A stretch of 5,701 nucleotides of DNA from NCBI GenBank assembly GCA_035249465.1, contig DATFGL010000039.1:1-5701 (forward strand), in the 5' to 3' direction. The notes beneath the pieces were generated by a model, which worked only from the letters and a program-made list of their open reading frames with translations, was not told the DNA's origin and did no database searches. The position numbers and the translations under genes were made by a program. Within the stretch, counting starts at the first letter, position 1. Each line of letters starts with the position of its first letter. Source of the stretch: 66-474 sp035249465 (lineage in GTDB: Bacteria > Pseudomonadota > Gammaproteobacteria > Xanthomonadales > Rhodanobacteraceae). Below are positions 1-5,479 of this stretch, in pieces.

Positions 1-731
1 CAGGAATGCCGCATCAAATGCGGATAGACGCGCCGCCAGATGCCCTGGGAGCGCGCGCGGCGCTTGATCGCGGCGCGTACGGCGCCGGGCGTCAACGCCT
101 GGTCAGCGCGCCCTTGCAGGATCGGGGCGTCCGCGCCCGCGGGTTGCGAGGTCCGCAATGCGGCCAACGCTTCCAGCGCCATCCGGCCCACCGGCACGAT
201 GCGGGTCTTGTTGCCCTTGCCGGTGACGCGCAACAGGCCCTGTTCGGTGTCGAGATCGCGCCAGCGCGTCCCGCACAATTCCGACACGCGCAGGCCGCTG
301 GAATACAGCAGCTCGAGCATCGCGCGATCGCGCAGTGCCAGCGGGTCGTCCGCCGTGATTTCGACCAGCATCGCGGCTTCGTCCACGTCCAGCACTTCCG
401 GCAGCTTGCGCCGCACCTTGGGCGAACGCACGCCGGCCGCGGGGTTGTTCTGGATTTTTCCCTCGCGTGCGAGAAAGCGGAAAAAGCTGCGGAAGGCCGA
501 CAGCATCGCGCGCAACGACGGCGGCTCCAGGCCCCGGCGGTGTTCGTTCGCGATCAGCGTTTGCACCTGTTCGCCGCGCAATTCATTCCACGCTGCGAGG
601 GAAAGCCCGTCTGCGAACAAGGTCAAGCTTTCCAGTGCGTGCGTGTAGTTGCGCAGCGTGCCCGGCGAATAGTGCCGCTCGATTTTCAGGTAATCCAGGA
701 ACCGCACGGTATCGGCGGCGAGGCCACTCAT
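1..731 (-). CDS. xerC: Tyrosine recombinase XerC, N-terminal 243 residues (C-terminus beyond the left edge)
   Basis: XerC and its partner XerD cut and rejoin DNA at the dif site to resolve chromosome dimers before division. The visible part has the N-terminal SAM-like core-binding domain (about residues 5-90, including FLDYLKIERHYSPGTLRNY) and most of the catalytic domain. Catalytic Arg148 lies in SSGLRVSEL, Lys172 in GKGNK, and the second catalytic box HLMRH gives His238 and Arg241. The last His/Trp and the Tyr nucleophile lie outside the window. E. coli XerC is about 298 residues, so roughly 55 are missing. The ATG at 731 is the first usable start; an ATG three bases upstream meets a stop after one codon. 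No strong Shine-Dalgarno sequence is visible. It starts 15 nt after the DUF484 stop, so the two are probably co-transcribed. XerC is preferred over XerD because of the dapF/DUF484 neighbourhood. Confidence 0.96.
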   Translation of the reverse strand, partial: MSGLAADTVRFLDYLKIERHYSPGTLRNYTHALESLTLFADGLSLAAWNELRGEQVQTLIANEHRRGLEPPSLRAMLSAFRSFFRFLAREGKIQNNPAAGVRSPKVRRKLPEVLDVDEAAMLVEITADDPLALRDRAMLELLYSSGLRVSELCGTRWRDLDTEQGLLRVTGKGNKTRIVPVGRMALEALAALRTSQPAGADAPILQGRADQALTPGAVRAAIKRRARSQGIWRRVYPHLMRHS

Positions 732-746
732 CTCATGCCGCCCGGT

Positions 747-1430
747 TCATTCGGTTGCGAAGCGCGCGATCGCGGCGTCCAGCGCCTGCGCGATCAGCTT
801 CAGGAACAGCGTTCCGATGCCCGGATGGAAACGATTGGGGTCGCCGCTTCCGATCGCGAGCATGCCTTCGTTGCCGATTTTCAGCAGTGCCGCCGAGTGC
901 ACCTTGCCGGCATCGCTGCCGAACAGACGGTCGAGTTTTGCCTGCGCGAGCCTGCCGCATGCGGGTTCGCCGCGCGCGAGGAAATCCGTGAACGCCGGCA
1001 GCGCCTGTTTGCCCTCAGGCACGCAGATCAGCCAGTCCGCGCGCGGCAGGTCGGCACCGTCGCGGAACAGCACCACGCGCACCCGGTCGGAATGGAAATC
1101 CTCGTTGAGTGCGCCGACGAAACTCTTCAGCACATCCGGCAGGTTGTTGTCGCGCAGCAGGCCCACGGTCAGCGTATGCACACGCACCATCAATTGTTCG
1201 TTGTCACCCGCGATCGCCACCAGTTCGGCCAGCCTGTCATTCAGTTCACGGTTGCGCGCGCGCAGGGCTTCGAGTTGATAGGCCGCGAGCGATGCGGCGG
1301 GACCGTTTTCGCGAGGCACCACCAGCTCGTTGGCGACGTCCGGGAAATTCTCCAGGAAGCGCGGGTGTTGGCGCAGGTACTCGGCGACGTCCATCGCTTC
1401 GAGGCTTTGCTTCAGGGTCAAATCGGCCAT
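747..1430 (-). CDS. yigA: DUF484 family protein (YigA-like, GAF-type fold)
   Basis: This 227-residue protein belongs to the DUF484 family, whose E. coli member YigA is also encoded between dapF and xerC. Its function is not established. The sequence shows the family N-terminus (VAEYLRQHPRFL, residues 15-26), then ASLAAYQLEALRARN leading into a probable short coiled coil (about 50-75), then a GAF-like alpha/beta domain (about 85-225) with a conserved GMLAIGSGDPNRFHPGIGT stretch near the C-terminus (189-207). There is no signal peptide or membrane segment, so it is probably cytoplasmic. The ATG at 1430 is chosen because GGAG lies 6 nt upstream; an in-frame ATG at 1448 would add six residues (MPPEPS) but would place that GGAG inside the coding region. 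It precedes xerC by 15 nt. It is separated from dapF by about 330 bp of repeat-rich DNA, so it may have its own promoter. Confidence 0.9.
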   Translation of the reverse strand: MADLTLKQSLEAMDVAEYLRQHPRFLENFPDVANELVVPRENGPAASLAAYQLEALRARNRELNDRLAELVAIAGDNEQLMVRVHTLTVGLLRDNNLPDVLKSFVGALNEDFHSDRVRVVLFRDGADLPRADWLICVPEGKQALPAFTDFLARGEPACGRLAQAKLDRLFGSDAGKVHSAALLKIGNEGMLAIGSGDPNRFHPGIGTLFLKLIAQALDAAIARFATE

Positions 1431-1436
1431 GCTGGG

Positions 1437-1440
1437 CTCC
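1437..1440 (-). promoter_or_regulatory. Ribosome binding site deciding the DUF484 start
   Basis: GGAG on the minus strand sits 6 nt before the ATG at 1430. It favours this start over the in-frame ATG at 1448, which has no comparable site. Confidence 0.6.
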
Positions 1441-1469
1441 GGTGGCATGCGCGCAGTTTGGTAAGTCGC

Positions 1470-1489
1470 GATGCCGCACGCAAGGCATC
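1470..1489. other. Short hairpin in the DUF484 leader region
   Basis: GATGCC and GGCATC form a perfect 6-bp stem around an 8-nt loop, about 40 nt upstream of the DUF484 start. No run of T follows on either strand, so it is not a convincing terminator. Its role is unknown and chance is possible in DNA this rich in GC. Confidence 0.35.
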
Positions 1490-1538
1490 AAATGGCAAAC
1501 CGTGAAGAATCGTCGCGACCAGGAACCTGTCGGTAAAG

Positions 1539-1675
1539 CCGTTCGCACCGAGCGTAGCGCCGAAGGCACGAAGTCGAAGTGCCATACGGTGCGGGATTTC
1601 CAGTGTTTCGACTTCGCGAAGCCGCGCTCCGCATAGCCTGTCCGGAGCGCAGCCGAAGGGCTCAACGTGAACGGT
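1539..1675. repeat. Palindromic intergenic element of about 137 bp
   Basis: This region between dapF and the DUF484 gene has no credible gene and folds back on itself. The ends are imperfect inverted copies (CCGTTCGCACCGAGC at the left, and reading inward from the right CCGTTCACGTTGAGC; 11 of 15 match). A perfect 10-bp inverted pair CGAAGTCGAA (1569-1578) and TTCGACTTCG (1607-1616) lies inside. A further 8-bp stem GCGCTCCG/CGGAGCGC (1624-1631 and 1643-1650) sits within the right arm. The wording (GAGCG..GCCGAAGG..CGAAGTCGAAG) resembles dispersed intergenic palindromes common in GC-rich gammaproteobacteria; that likeness is from memory, not from a search. No transposase is present, so it would be a non-autonomous or REP-like element. 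Open frames crossing it look like by-products. Confidence 0.65.
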
Positions 1676-1697
1676 TTTGTTATTTGTGTGCAAGTTC

Positions 1698-1765
1698 CAA
1701 ATCGGCAAGGACTGCCAATTTGAACGCCGAAGGCGGATGTGGCGAGTAGCGCAGCGGGTTATTCA
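1698..1765 (-). repeat. Shortened third copy of the 120-bp repeat, at the dapF 3' end
   Basis: Read on the minus strand, this begins TGAATAACCCGCTGCGCTAC, nearly the same as the head of the copy at 3464-3590, continues with ..GCCACATCC.., lacks roughly 20 bases of the middle, and resumes at GGCGTTCA followed by a hairpin at 1698-1722. That stem is ten pairs (CAAATTGGCA against TGCCGATTTG on the minus strand, with one G-U wobble), where the other copies have a stem based on ATCGGCA/TGCCGAT. The first bases, TGA, are the dapF stop codon. The hairpin lies about 40 nt after that stop and could act at the 3' end of the dapF transcript, but no T-run follows it. Confidence 0.6.
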
Positions 1766-2599
1766 CGGGTCGCCGAGCCATTCGCCGTCGAAAGCGAACG
1801 CCGCCGGCCCGGTCATCCACAGCGCGTGACCGGGGCCTTTCCATGCGATGGAGAGTGCACCGCCCGGCAATTCGACGCGCACGTCGTCGCCGACGCGGCC
1901 ACGGTTGCGCAAGGCGGCGACCGCCGCGCAGGCGCCGCTGCCGCAGGCCAGCGTCCAGCCGGCGCCACGCTCGTGCACCCGCAGTTTGATGTGGTGCGCG
2001 TCGATGACTTGAACAAAACCCGCATTGACGCCCCGCGGGAACCGCGGATGGGTGGTGATGCGCGGGCCCAGAGCGTCCACGCGCGGATCGCTCGCGTCGG
2101 CCACTTCCAGCACCGCGTGGGGATTGCCCATCGATAGCGCGGCAATCTCCAGGTGCGCGCCGTCAATCTCCAGCGGATAGCTGTCTGCAACCGACGGGGC
2201 GTCGAAGGGTATCCGCACGGGTTCGAATACCGGCTCGCCCATTTCCACGGTGACCATCGAGGCGTCGTCCAGCCGCATCCCGATCACGCCGGCTGGACTC
2301 TGCAGCTTCGCCATCGCGCCGGCCGCGATCACGCCCGCGCGGTGGAGCCAGGCACCGATGCAGCGTGCGCCATTGCCGCATTGTTCGGCGATCGAGCCGT
2401 CGGCATTGCGGATCGAATACGCGGCGACGCAAGCGGGGTCACGCGCGGATTCGATGATCAGCAACTGGTCAAAGCCGATGCCGGTGTGGCGATCGGCCAT
2501 GGCCCGGATCGGTGCGTCGGCGGGCAACGGCGACGTGCGTGCATCCAGCACCACGAAATCGTTGCCGAGGCCGTGCATCTTGGTGAAGCGGAGGCTCAC
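1763..2599 (-). CDS. dapF: Diaminopimelate epimerase DapF
   Basis: DapF converts LL-diaminopimelate to meso-diaminopimelate without a cofactor, supplying lysine synthesis and the peptidoglycan cross-link; it acts in the cytoplasm. The 278-residue product (E. coli: 274) begins with the family start SLRFTKMHGLGNDFVV. The two catalytic cysteines are Cys74 in EQCGNGARC and Cys219 in ACGSGACAA. His161 (GNPHAV) and Glu210 (VHERGAG) match the other conserved active-site residues. The start is GTG at 2599; no in-frame ATG precedes the conserved N-terminus at a sensible distance, and a GGGG tract lies about 6 nt upstream. The frame stays open further upstream, but that part overlaps lptM in another frame and has no family similarity. 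It follows lptM by 16 nt, so the two are probably one operon. Its stop codon lies in the edge of a repeat. Confidence 0.96.
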   Translation of the reverse strand: MSLRFTKMHGLGNDFVVLDARTSPLPADAPIRAMADRHTGIGFDQLLIIESARDPACVAAYSIRNADGSIAEQCGNGARCIGAWLHRAGVIAAGAMAKLQSPAGVIGMRLDDASMVTVEMGEPVFEPVRIPFDAPSVADSYPLEIDGAHLEIAALSMGNPHAVLEVADASDPRVDALGPRITTHPRFPRGVNAGFVQVIDAHHIKLRVHERGAGWTLACGSGACAAVAALRNRGRVGDDVRVELPGGALSIAWKGPGHALWMTGPAAFAFDGEWLGDP

Positions 2600-2615
2600 G
2601 CGCGACCCCGCGGCG

Positions 2616-2825
2616 TCAGCCGCCACCTGGGGAAGATGACGCCGGCGCCGCAACCGTTGCCGAGCCGGCGGGTTTGGCGGCCGGTGTCGCCGTCGCCGGC
2701 GTCGAAGAAGCGGATGCCAGCGCCGCGGGCCTGGTCGGCAGGTACAAGGGCCCCTTCTGCCCGCAGCCGGCAAGCAGTCCGAAACCAAGCAACAGCAGTG
2801 GTGCGGCAAAGTGGCGGTGGCGCAT
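2616..2825 (-). CDS. lptM: LPS translocon maturation lipoprotein LptM (YifL-like)
   Basis: The product is a 69-residue small lipoprotein. Residues 1-20 are a lipoprotein signal peptide (MRHRH followed by a leucine-rich core) ending in the lipobox LLAGC, with the lipidated Cys21. The mature protein starts CGQKGPLYLP, the signature of LptM/YifL, followed by a low-complexity Ala/Ser/Thr/Pro tail. In E. coli LptM binds the LptD-LptE translocon in the outer membrane and promotes correct disulfide formation in LptD. Length is close to the E. coli protein (67). It directly precedes dapF; in many gammaproteobacteria lysA stands between them, but not here. No strong Shine-Dalgarno sequence is seen. 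Confidence is high because lipobox, motif and neighbour agree. Confidence 0.92.
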   Translation of the reverse strand: MRHRHFAAPLLLLGFGLLAGCGQKGPLYLPTRPAALASASSTPATATPAAKPAGSATVAAPASSSPGGG

Positions 2826-2852
2826 GCGTGCAGCCCAAGAAGGTGATGGACG

Positions 2853-2879
2853 AGTATAAGGCCCCGGAAACGTGTGTAA
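2853..2879 (-). promoter_or_regulatory. Probable sigma-70 promoter for lptM-dapF
   Basis: On the minus strand TATACT (2853-2858) matches the -10 consensus at 5 of 6 positions. A weak -35, TTACAC (2874-2879), lies 15 bp upstream; shifting by one base gives GTTACA with a 16-bp spacer. Transcription would begin near 2846, giving a leader of about 20 nt before the lptM ATG. It lies in the 112-bp gap after the GNAT stop. Confidence 0.5.
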
Positions 2880-2937
2880 CCCGTCGCCGAGGTGCGGCCA
2901 GCATTCGGCACCACATCCTGTCCAGAAAGCACCCAGG

Positions 2938-3414
2938 TCAGGGCGCTCCGTGGACCAGTGTTTTCACGTAACGCCAGCCGTCCGCACCGTCCTCGTAGAA
3001 CCCCGGAAGGTGTGCGACCCGGGTGTATCCGCGCCGCTCGTACAGCGCGATTGCTGACGGGTTGTCGCTGCGCACCTCGAGGCGCATCGACGTGCAGCCG
3101 CGTGCACGGGCGTCGGCTTCCGCCGCGGTCAGGAGCGCGCCGCCGAGGCCCGTTCCGCGCGCATGGGTGCCGACCGCCAGCGAATACAGGCGCGCGGCGT
3201 GCGCGTTGCGGCGGTAGAACACCACGGCCGCGGCGTCGACGCCGCCGGTCGTACCGCTCACGAAAACCGCCGCCCTGCCGCTGCCGATGTGGCGGCGCCA
3301 CTGCGCGCGGCTGATGCGGTCACTGTCGAAGGTGGCTTCTTCCAGCGCAAGCAGCGCGTCAACGTCGGCACGGGTGGCGCGGCGGATTGGGGGGTCGGTT
3401 CGGGTGCCCGGCAT
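2938..3414 (-). CDS. RimI-like GNAT N-acetyltransferase
   Basis: This 158-residue protein is a single GNAT domain, expected to move an acetyl group from acetyl-CoA to an amine. The acetyl-CoA binding loop is RGTGLG (residues 86-91), after the beta-strand ARLYSLAVG. Motif B is RLEVRSDNPSAIALYERRGY (111-130), with Asn118 and Tyr125 in the usual places; the end ..GFYEDGADGWRYVKTL is typical of this subgroup. The wording (FDSDRISRAQWRRH, YEDGAD) recalls the N-terminal half of GNAT/C39-peptidase fusion proteins that accompany RimK-like ligases, but no peptidase part is present; this likeness is from memory. The ATG at 3414 is preferred because the GNAT fold begins just after it (PIRRATRADVDALL). 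The frame remains open to an ATG at 3558, but most of that extension is repeat sequence. No clear Shine-Dalgarno sequence is visible. The substrate is unknown. It diverges from the ATP-grasp gene. Confidence 0.88.
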   Translation of the reverse strand: MPGTRTDPPIRRATRADVDALLALEEATFDSDRISRAQWRRHIGSGRAAVFVSGTTGGVDAAAVVFYRRNAHAARLYSLAVGTHARGTGLGGALLTAAEADARARGCTSMRLEVRSDNPSAIALYERRGYTRVAHLPGFYEDGADGWRYVKTLVHGAP

Positions 3415-3463
3415 GGGTGCAAGCGTGGCGCGGCGGCTTGCGGCGCGCAAGAGAACTTCTGAA

Positions 3464-3583
3464 GAACCGTCACGAGCGAAGGCAGATTGCGTGACGCCGA
3501 CTGCATCGGCAGGATTGCCGATGCGAACACTGCAGGCGGCCCGCAGGGCTGGCCACATGGATGTGGCCAGTAGCGCAGCAGGT
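3464..3583 (-). repeat. 120-bp repeat, copy A (inverted relative to copy B)
   Basis: The reverse complement aligns without gaps to 5221-5340 with 9 mismatches, and the first 52 bases are identical. It contains two hairpins: a 22-nt palindrome at 3549-3570 (CTGGCCACAT against ATGTGGCCAG) and a 22-nt hairpin at 3503-3524 (GCATCGGCA stem, 4-nt loop). The similarity to the dapF copy extends to 3590 (TGAATAACC). It fills much of the 310-bp divergent gap between the GNAT and ATP-grasp genes, so promoters of both must lie around or in it. No transposase or target duplication is visible. Confidence 0.88.
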
Positions 3584-3639
3584 TATTCAGGGGTTCGAGC
3601 CTGAATCACCGCCTGCCCGGTCGCGGCAACCCCTTGCGT

Positions 3640-3658
3640 TCGGCACGCGCGGTGCCGA
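3640..3658. other. Hairpin in the region upstream of the ATP-grasp gene
   Basis: TCGGCAC and GTGCCGA form a perfect 7-bp stem around GCGCG, about 65 nt upstream of the ATG. It could be an operator-like palindrome or a leader hairpin. A weak promoter-like pair, TTGCGT (3634-3639) and GACACT (3657-3662), would place the palindrome in its 17-bp spacer. Each box matches the consensus at only about half of its positions, so this is tentative. Confidence 0.3.
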
Positions 3659-3712
3659 CACTGCGCCCTTTCAGGCGCCGCCGACGTGTGGTCATGGCGT
3701 CCGGGCCGAATC

Positions 3713-3718
3713 AGGAAG
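3713..3718 (+). promoter_or_regulatory. Ribosome binding site deciding the ATP-grasp start
   Basis: AGGAAG lies 6 nt before the ATG at 3725. It favours this start over the in-frame ATG at 3686, which would add 13 residues with no family likeness. Confidence 0.75.
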
Positions 3719-3724
3719 ATCGCA

Positions 3725-5206
3725 ATGAGCCGTCTGGCCATCGTCGTCGAAAAAGCATCAGATTGGGGTTCCTACTACCCCTCTGACAACGTCGTCACCG
3801 CGATGCAGTACCTGCGCGAGCCGCTCGGCGGCGACGAGCGCACCCACGTCATCAACCTGTGCCGCAGTTACAAGTATCTCGGCGTCGGCCACTATGTTTC
3901 GTTGCTGGGGGAGGCGCGTGGACATCGCGTGATTCCGTCGGTGCGCACGATCAGCGACCTGCGCAAGCGCGCGCTGTACAACCTCGACGTGGAGGATCTC
4001 AACCAGAAGCTCACGCATTTCCTTCCGGCGGGCGGCCAGGACACCACCGACCTCGGCATCCTGGTTTATTTCGGCGTGACTTCGTATCCCGCGCTGCAGG
4101 ATCTGGCGCGGCAGGTGTTCGAGACGTTCCCGTGCCCGCTGTTGCGCATCGAGTTCGAGCGCGACCGCGTGTGGCAGATCAGCGCGATCAAGCCGGTCGG
4201 GCTGCATACGCTGGATGACGCCCAGGAAGACGCGTTCGCGCAGGCGCTGGATGCGTTCTCCAAGCGCCTGTGGCGCAAGCCGCGCACGCGCAAGCCGTCG
4301 CGCTACGACCTCGCGATGCTGGTCAACCCCAAGGAGGCGATGCCGCCCTCGAACGCGCGTGCACTGAAACAGTTCATCACCGCCGGCCGGGATCTCGGCA
4401 TCGAAGTCGATCCCATCCAGAAGAACGACTACCCGCGCCTGGCCGAATACGACGGGCTGTTCATCCGCGAAACCACCGCGCCGGACGACCACACCTACCG
4501 GTTCGCGCACAAGGCCGAACGCGAAGGCATGGTGGTGATCGACGATCCGACCTCGATCCTCCGGTGCACCAACAAGATCTATCTGAACGACCTGCTGCGC
4601 GCGCACAAGATCGCGGTGCCGCGTTCGGAGGTGCTGTATCGCGAGGACTCGAAACAGCTGCGCGAGTTGCCGGAAAAGCTCGGCTTCCCGCTGGTGCTGA
4701 AGATTCCCGATGGCTCCTTTTCGCGCGGCGTGATCAAGGTCGACGATCTGGAACAATTGGCCAAGGCGGCAACGCATCTGTTCCAGAGCACGGCGTTGCT
4801 GATCGCGCAGGAATTCCTTTACACCGAGTTCGACTGGCGCATCGGCGTGCTCAACCGCAAGGCGCTGTACGCCTGCAAATACTTCATGTCGCGCGGCCAT
4901 TGGCAAATCTACAACCACAGCGCGCGCGGCAGTGCCCGTTCCGGCGGTTTCGAGTGCCTGAAGATCGATGAGGCGCCGGCGGACGTGATCAAGCTGGCGC
5001 TGCGCGGCGCGGCGGCGATCGGCAACGGCCTGTACGGTGTGGACATCAAGCAGACCCACGACCGCACGGTACTGATCGAGGTGAACGACAACCCTTCCAT
5101 CGACGCCGGCGTGGAAGATGCCGAACTGGGCGACGAGCTTTACCGCCGCGTGATGCACGAGTTGTTGCGGCGGATGGAGGCCAAAAGGAACGGCGTCGCG
5201 GCCTGA
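3725..5206 (+). CDS. RimK-like ATP-grasp ligase with RLAN N-terminal domain
   Basis: The 493-residue protein is a two-part enzyme. Residues about 1-185 look like the RLAN domain found before RimK-like ATP-grasp modules (LCRSYKYLGVGHYVSLLGEA at 45-64, then RVIPSVRTISDL). Residues about 190-485 are the ligase: pre-ATP-grasp segment (YDLAMLVNP), the ATP-binding lysine strand FPLVLKIPDGSFSRGVIKV (Lys326 and a Gly/Ser-rich loop), the strand AQEFLYTEFDWRIGVL (Glu363, Arg372), GLYGVDIK (Asp440) and the metal-binding IEVNDNPS (Glu452, Asn454, Asn456). All catalytic elements seem intact. Such enzymes activate a carboxylate as acyl phosphate and join it to an amine; RimK itself adds glutamates to ribosomal protein S6, but this family is longer and its substrate is not known to me. 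There is no signal peptide, so it is cytoplasmic. It diverges from the GNAT gene and lies between the inverted repeat copies. Calling it rimK would overstate the evidence. Confidence 0.92.
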   Translation: MSRLAIVVEKASDWGSYYPSDNVVTAMQYLREPLGGDERTHVINLCRSYKYLGVGHYVSLLGEARGHRVIPSVRTISDLRKRALYNLDVEDLNQKLTHFLPAGGQDTTDLGILVYFGVTSYPALQDLARQVFETFPCPLLRIEFERDRVWQISAIKPVGLHTLDDAQEDAFAQALDAFSKRLWRKPRTRKPSRYDLAMLVNPKEAMPPSNARALKQFITAGRDLGIEVDPIQKNDYPRLAEYDGLFIRETTAPDDHTYRFAHKAEREGMVVIDDPTSILRCTNKIYLNDLLRAHKIAVPRSEVLYREDSKQLRELPEKLGFPLVLKIPDGSFSRGVIKVDDLEQLAKAATHLFQSTALLIAQEFLYTEFDWRIGVLNRKALYACKYFMSRGHWQIYNHSARGSARSGGFECLKIDEAPADVIKLALRGAAAIGNGLYGVDIKQTHDRTVLIEVNDNPSIDAGVEDAELGDELYRRVMHELLRRMEAKRNGVAA

Positions 5207-5220
5207 CGAAGCATCATCCG

Positions 5221-5340
5221 ACCTGCTGCGCTACTGGCCACATCCATGTGGCCAGCCCTGCGGGCCGCCTGCGGCGTTCAGATCGGCAATCCTGCCGATC
5301 CAGTCGGCGTCCCGCAATCCGCCTTCGCTCGCGACGGTCC
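5221..5340 (+). repeat. 120-bp repeat, copy B (downstream of the ATP-grasp gene)
   Basis: It begins 14 nt after the ATP-grasp stop, in that gene's direction, and is the inverted partner of 3464-3583 (111 of 120 identical by my count). Hairpins: 5234-5255 (palindrome CTGGCCACAT/ATGTGGCCAG) and 5281-5300 (GATCGGCA against TGCCGATC, 4-nt loop). The second hairpin differs from copy A by a paired C-G to G-C change at its base. Its place between two converging genes would suit a 3'-end structure, but there is no T-run as in an intrinsic terminator. Copies A and B also share a short open frame starting MWPALRAAC, which is a by-product of the repeat. Confidence 0.88.
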
Positions 5341-5430
5341 TATGCCGCTTCGCTGCACGATGTCTGGCGTGCACTCGCAGCTCTGGCCAGGAGCAGCAGG
5401 TATTACGTTCGTGAGTTCGTGGAGTCCACC
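5340..5430 (-). pseudogene. Decayed fragment resembling the 3' end of the neighbouring membrane-protein gene
   Basis: On the minus strand this reads ..RWTP.. then, after a frame change and a TAA stop, LLLLARAASARQTS.. and a TAG at 5340-5342. The intact gene to its right has GWTP.. and LLLLGRRLSARRTA.. in the same order. The DNA shares the exact 14-mer CCAGGAGCAGCAGG (5387-5400 and 5539-5552, plus strand), CGTGC(A/G)CTC at the same 19-nt offset before it, and GTCCACC after it (offset 37 against 44, so a 7-nt deletion). I infer an old partial duplication that has lost its frame. The match is short, so this is tentative. It abuts the end of repeat copy B. Confidence 0.4.
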
Positions 5431-5479
5431 TCGGCCTTCCGTGGCCTGACTTTTCACGACAGCCGCTCCACATGAAGCG

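Noticed and set aside
6..1505. Long open frame on the plus strand (499 codons)
   Set aside because: It is antisense to xerC and the DUF484 gene, whose minus-strand products have clear family motifs. Its product is low-complexity, rich in Arg, Gln, Ala and His, as expected for a GC-rich shadow frame.
1418..1708. 96-codon minus-strand frame over the dapF-DUF484 gap
   Set aside because: It spans the palindromic element and the hairpin at 1470-1489 and overlaps the DUF484 start. I see no motif or ribosome binding site supporting it.
2600..3301. Extension of the dapF frame upstream to an ATG at 3301
   Set aside because: It runs across lptM and the GNAT gene in other frames, has no family similarity, and DapF proteins start at the SLRFTKMHGLGNDF segment.
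3586..3606. tRNA T-arm-like sequence (TTCAGG, GGTTCGAG, CCTGAA)
   Set aside because: There is no acceptor, D or anticodon arm around it. It could be taken for an attachment-site remnant, but no integrase or matching direct repeat supports that.
3758..5158. 466-codon minus-strand frame inside the ATP-grasp gene
   Set aside because: It is antisense to a gene with complete ATP-grasp motifs; its composition (Arg, Val, Gln, His rich) is typical of the opposite strand of GC-rich coding DNA.
5221..5340. Intrinsic terminator for the ATP-grasp gene
   Set aside because: The hairpins are strong but no T-run follows any of them, and the same sequence occurs in the divergent gap upstream, so repeat is the better label.
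3464..5340. Insertion sequence or composite transposon with the ATP-grasp gene as cargo
   Set aside because: There is no transposase in the window and no target-site duplication outside the arms; the 120-bp arms are more like dispersed intergenic repeats.
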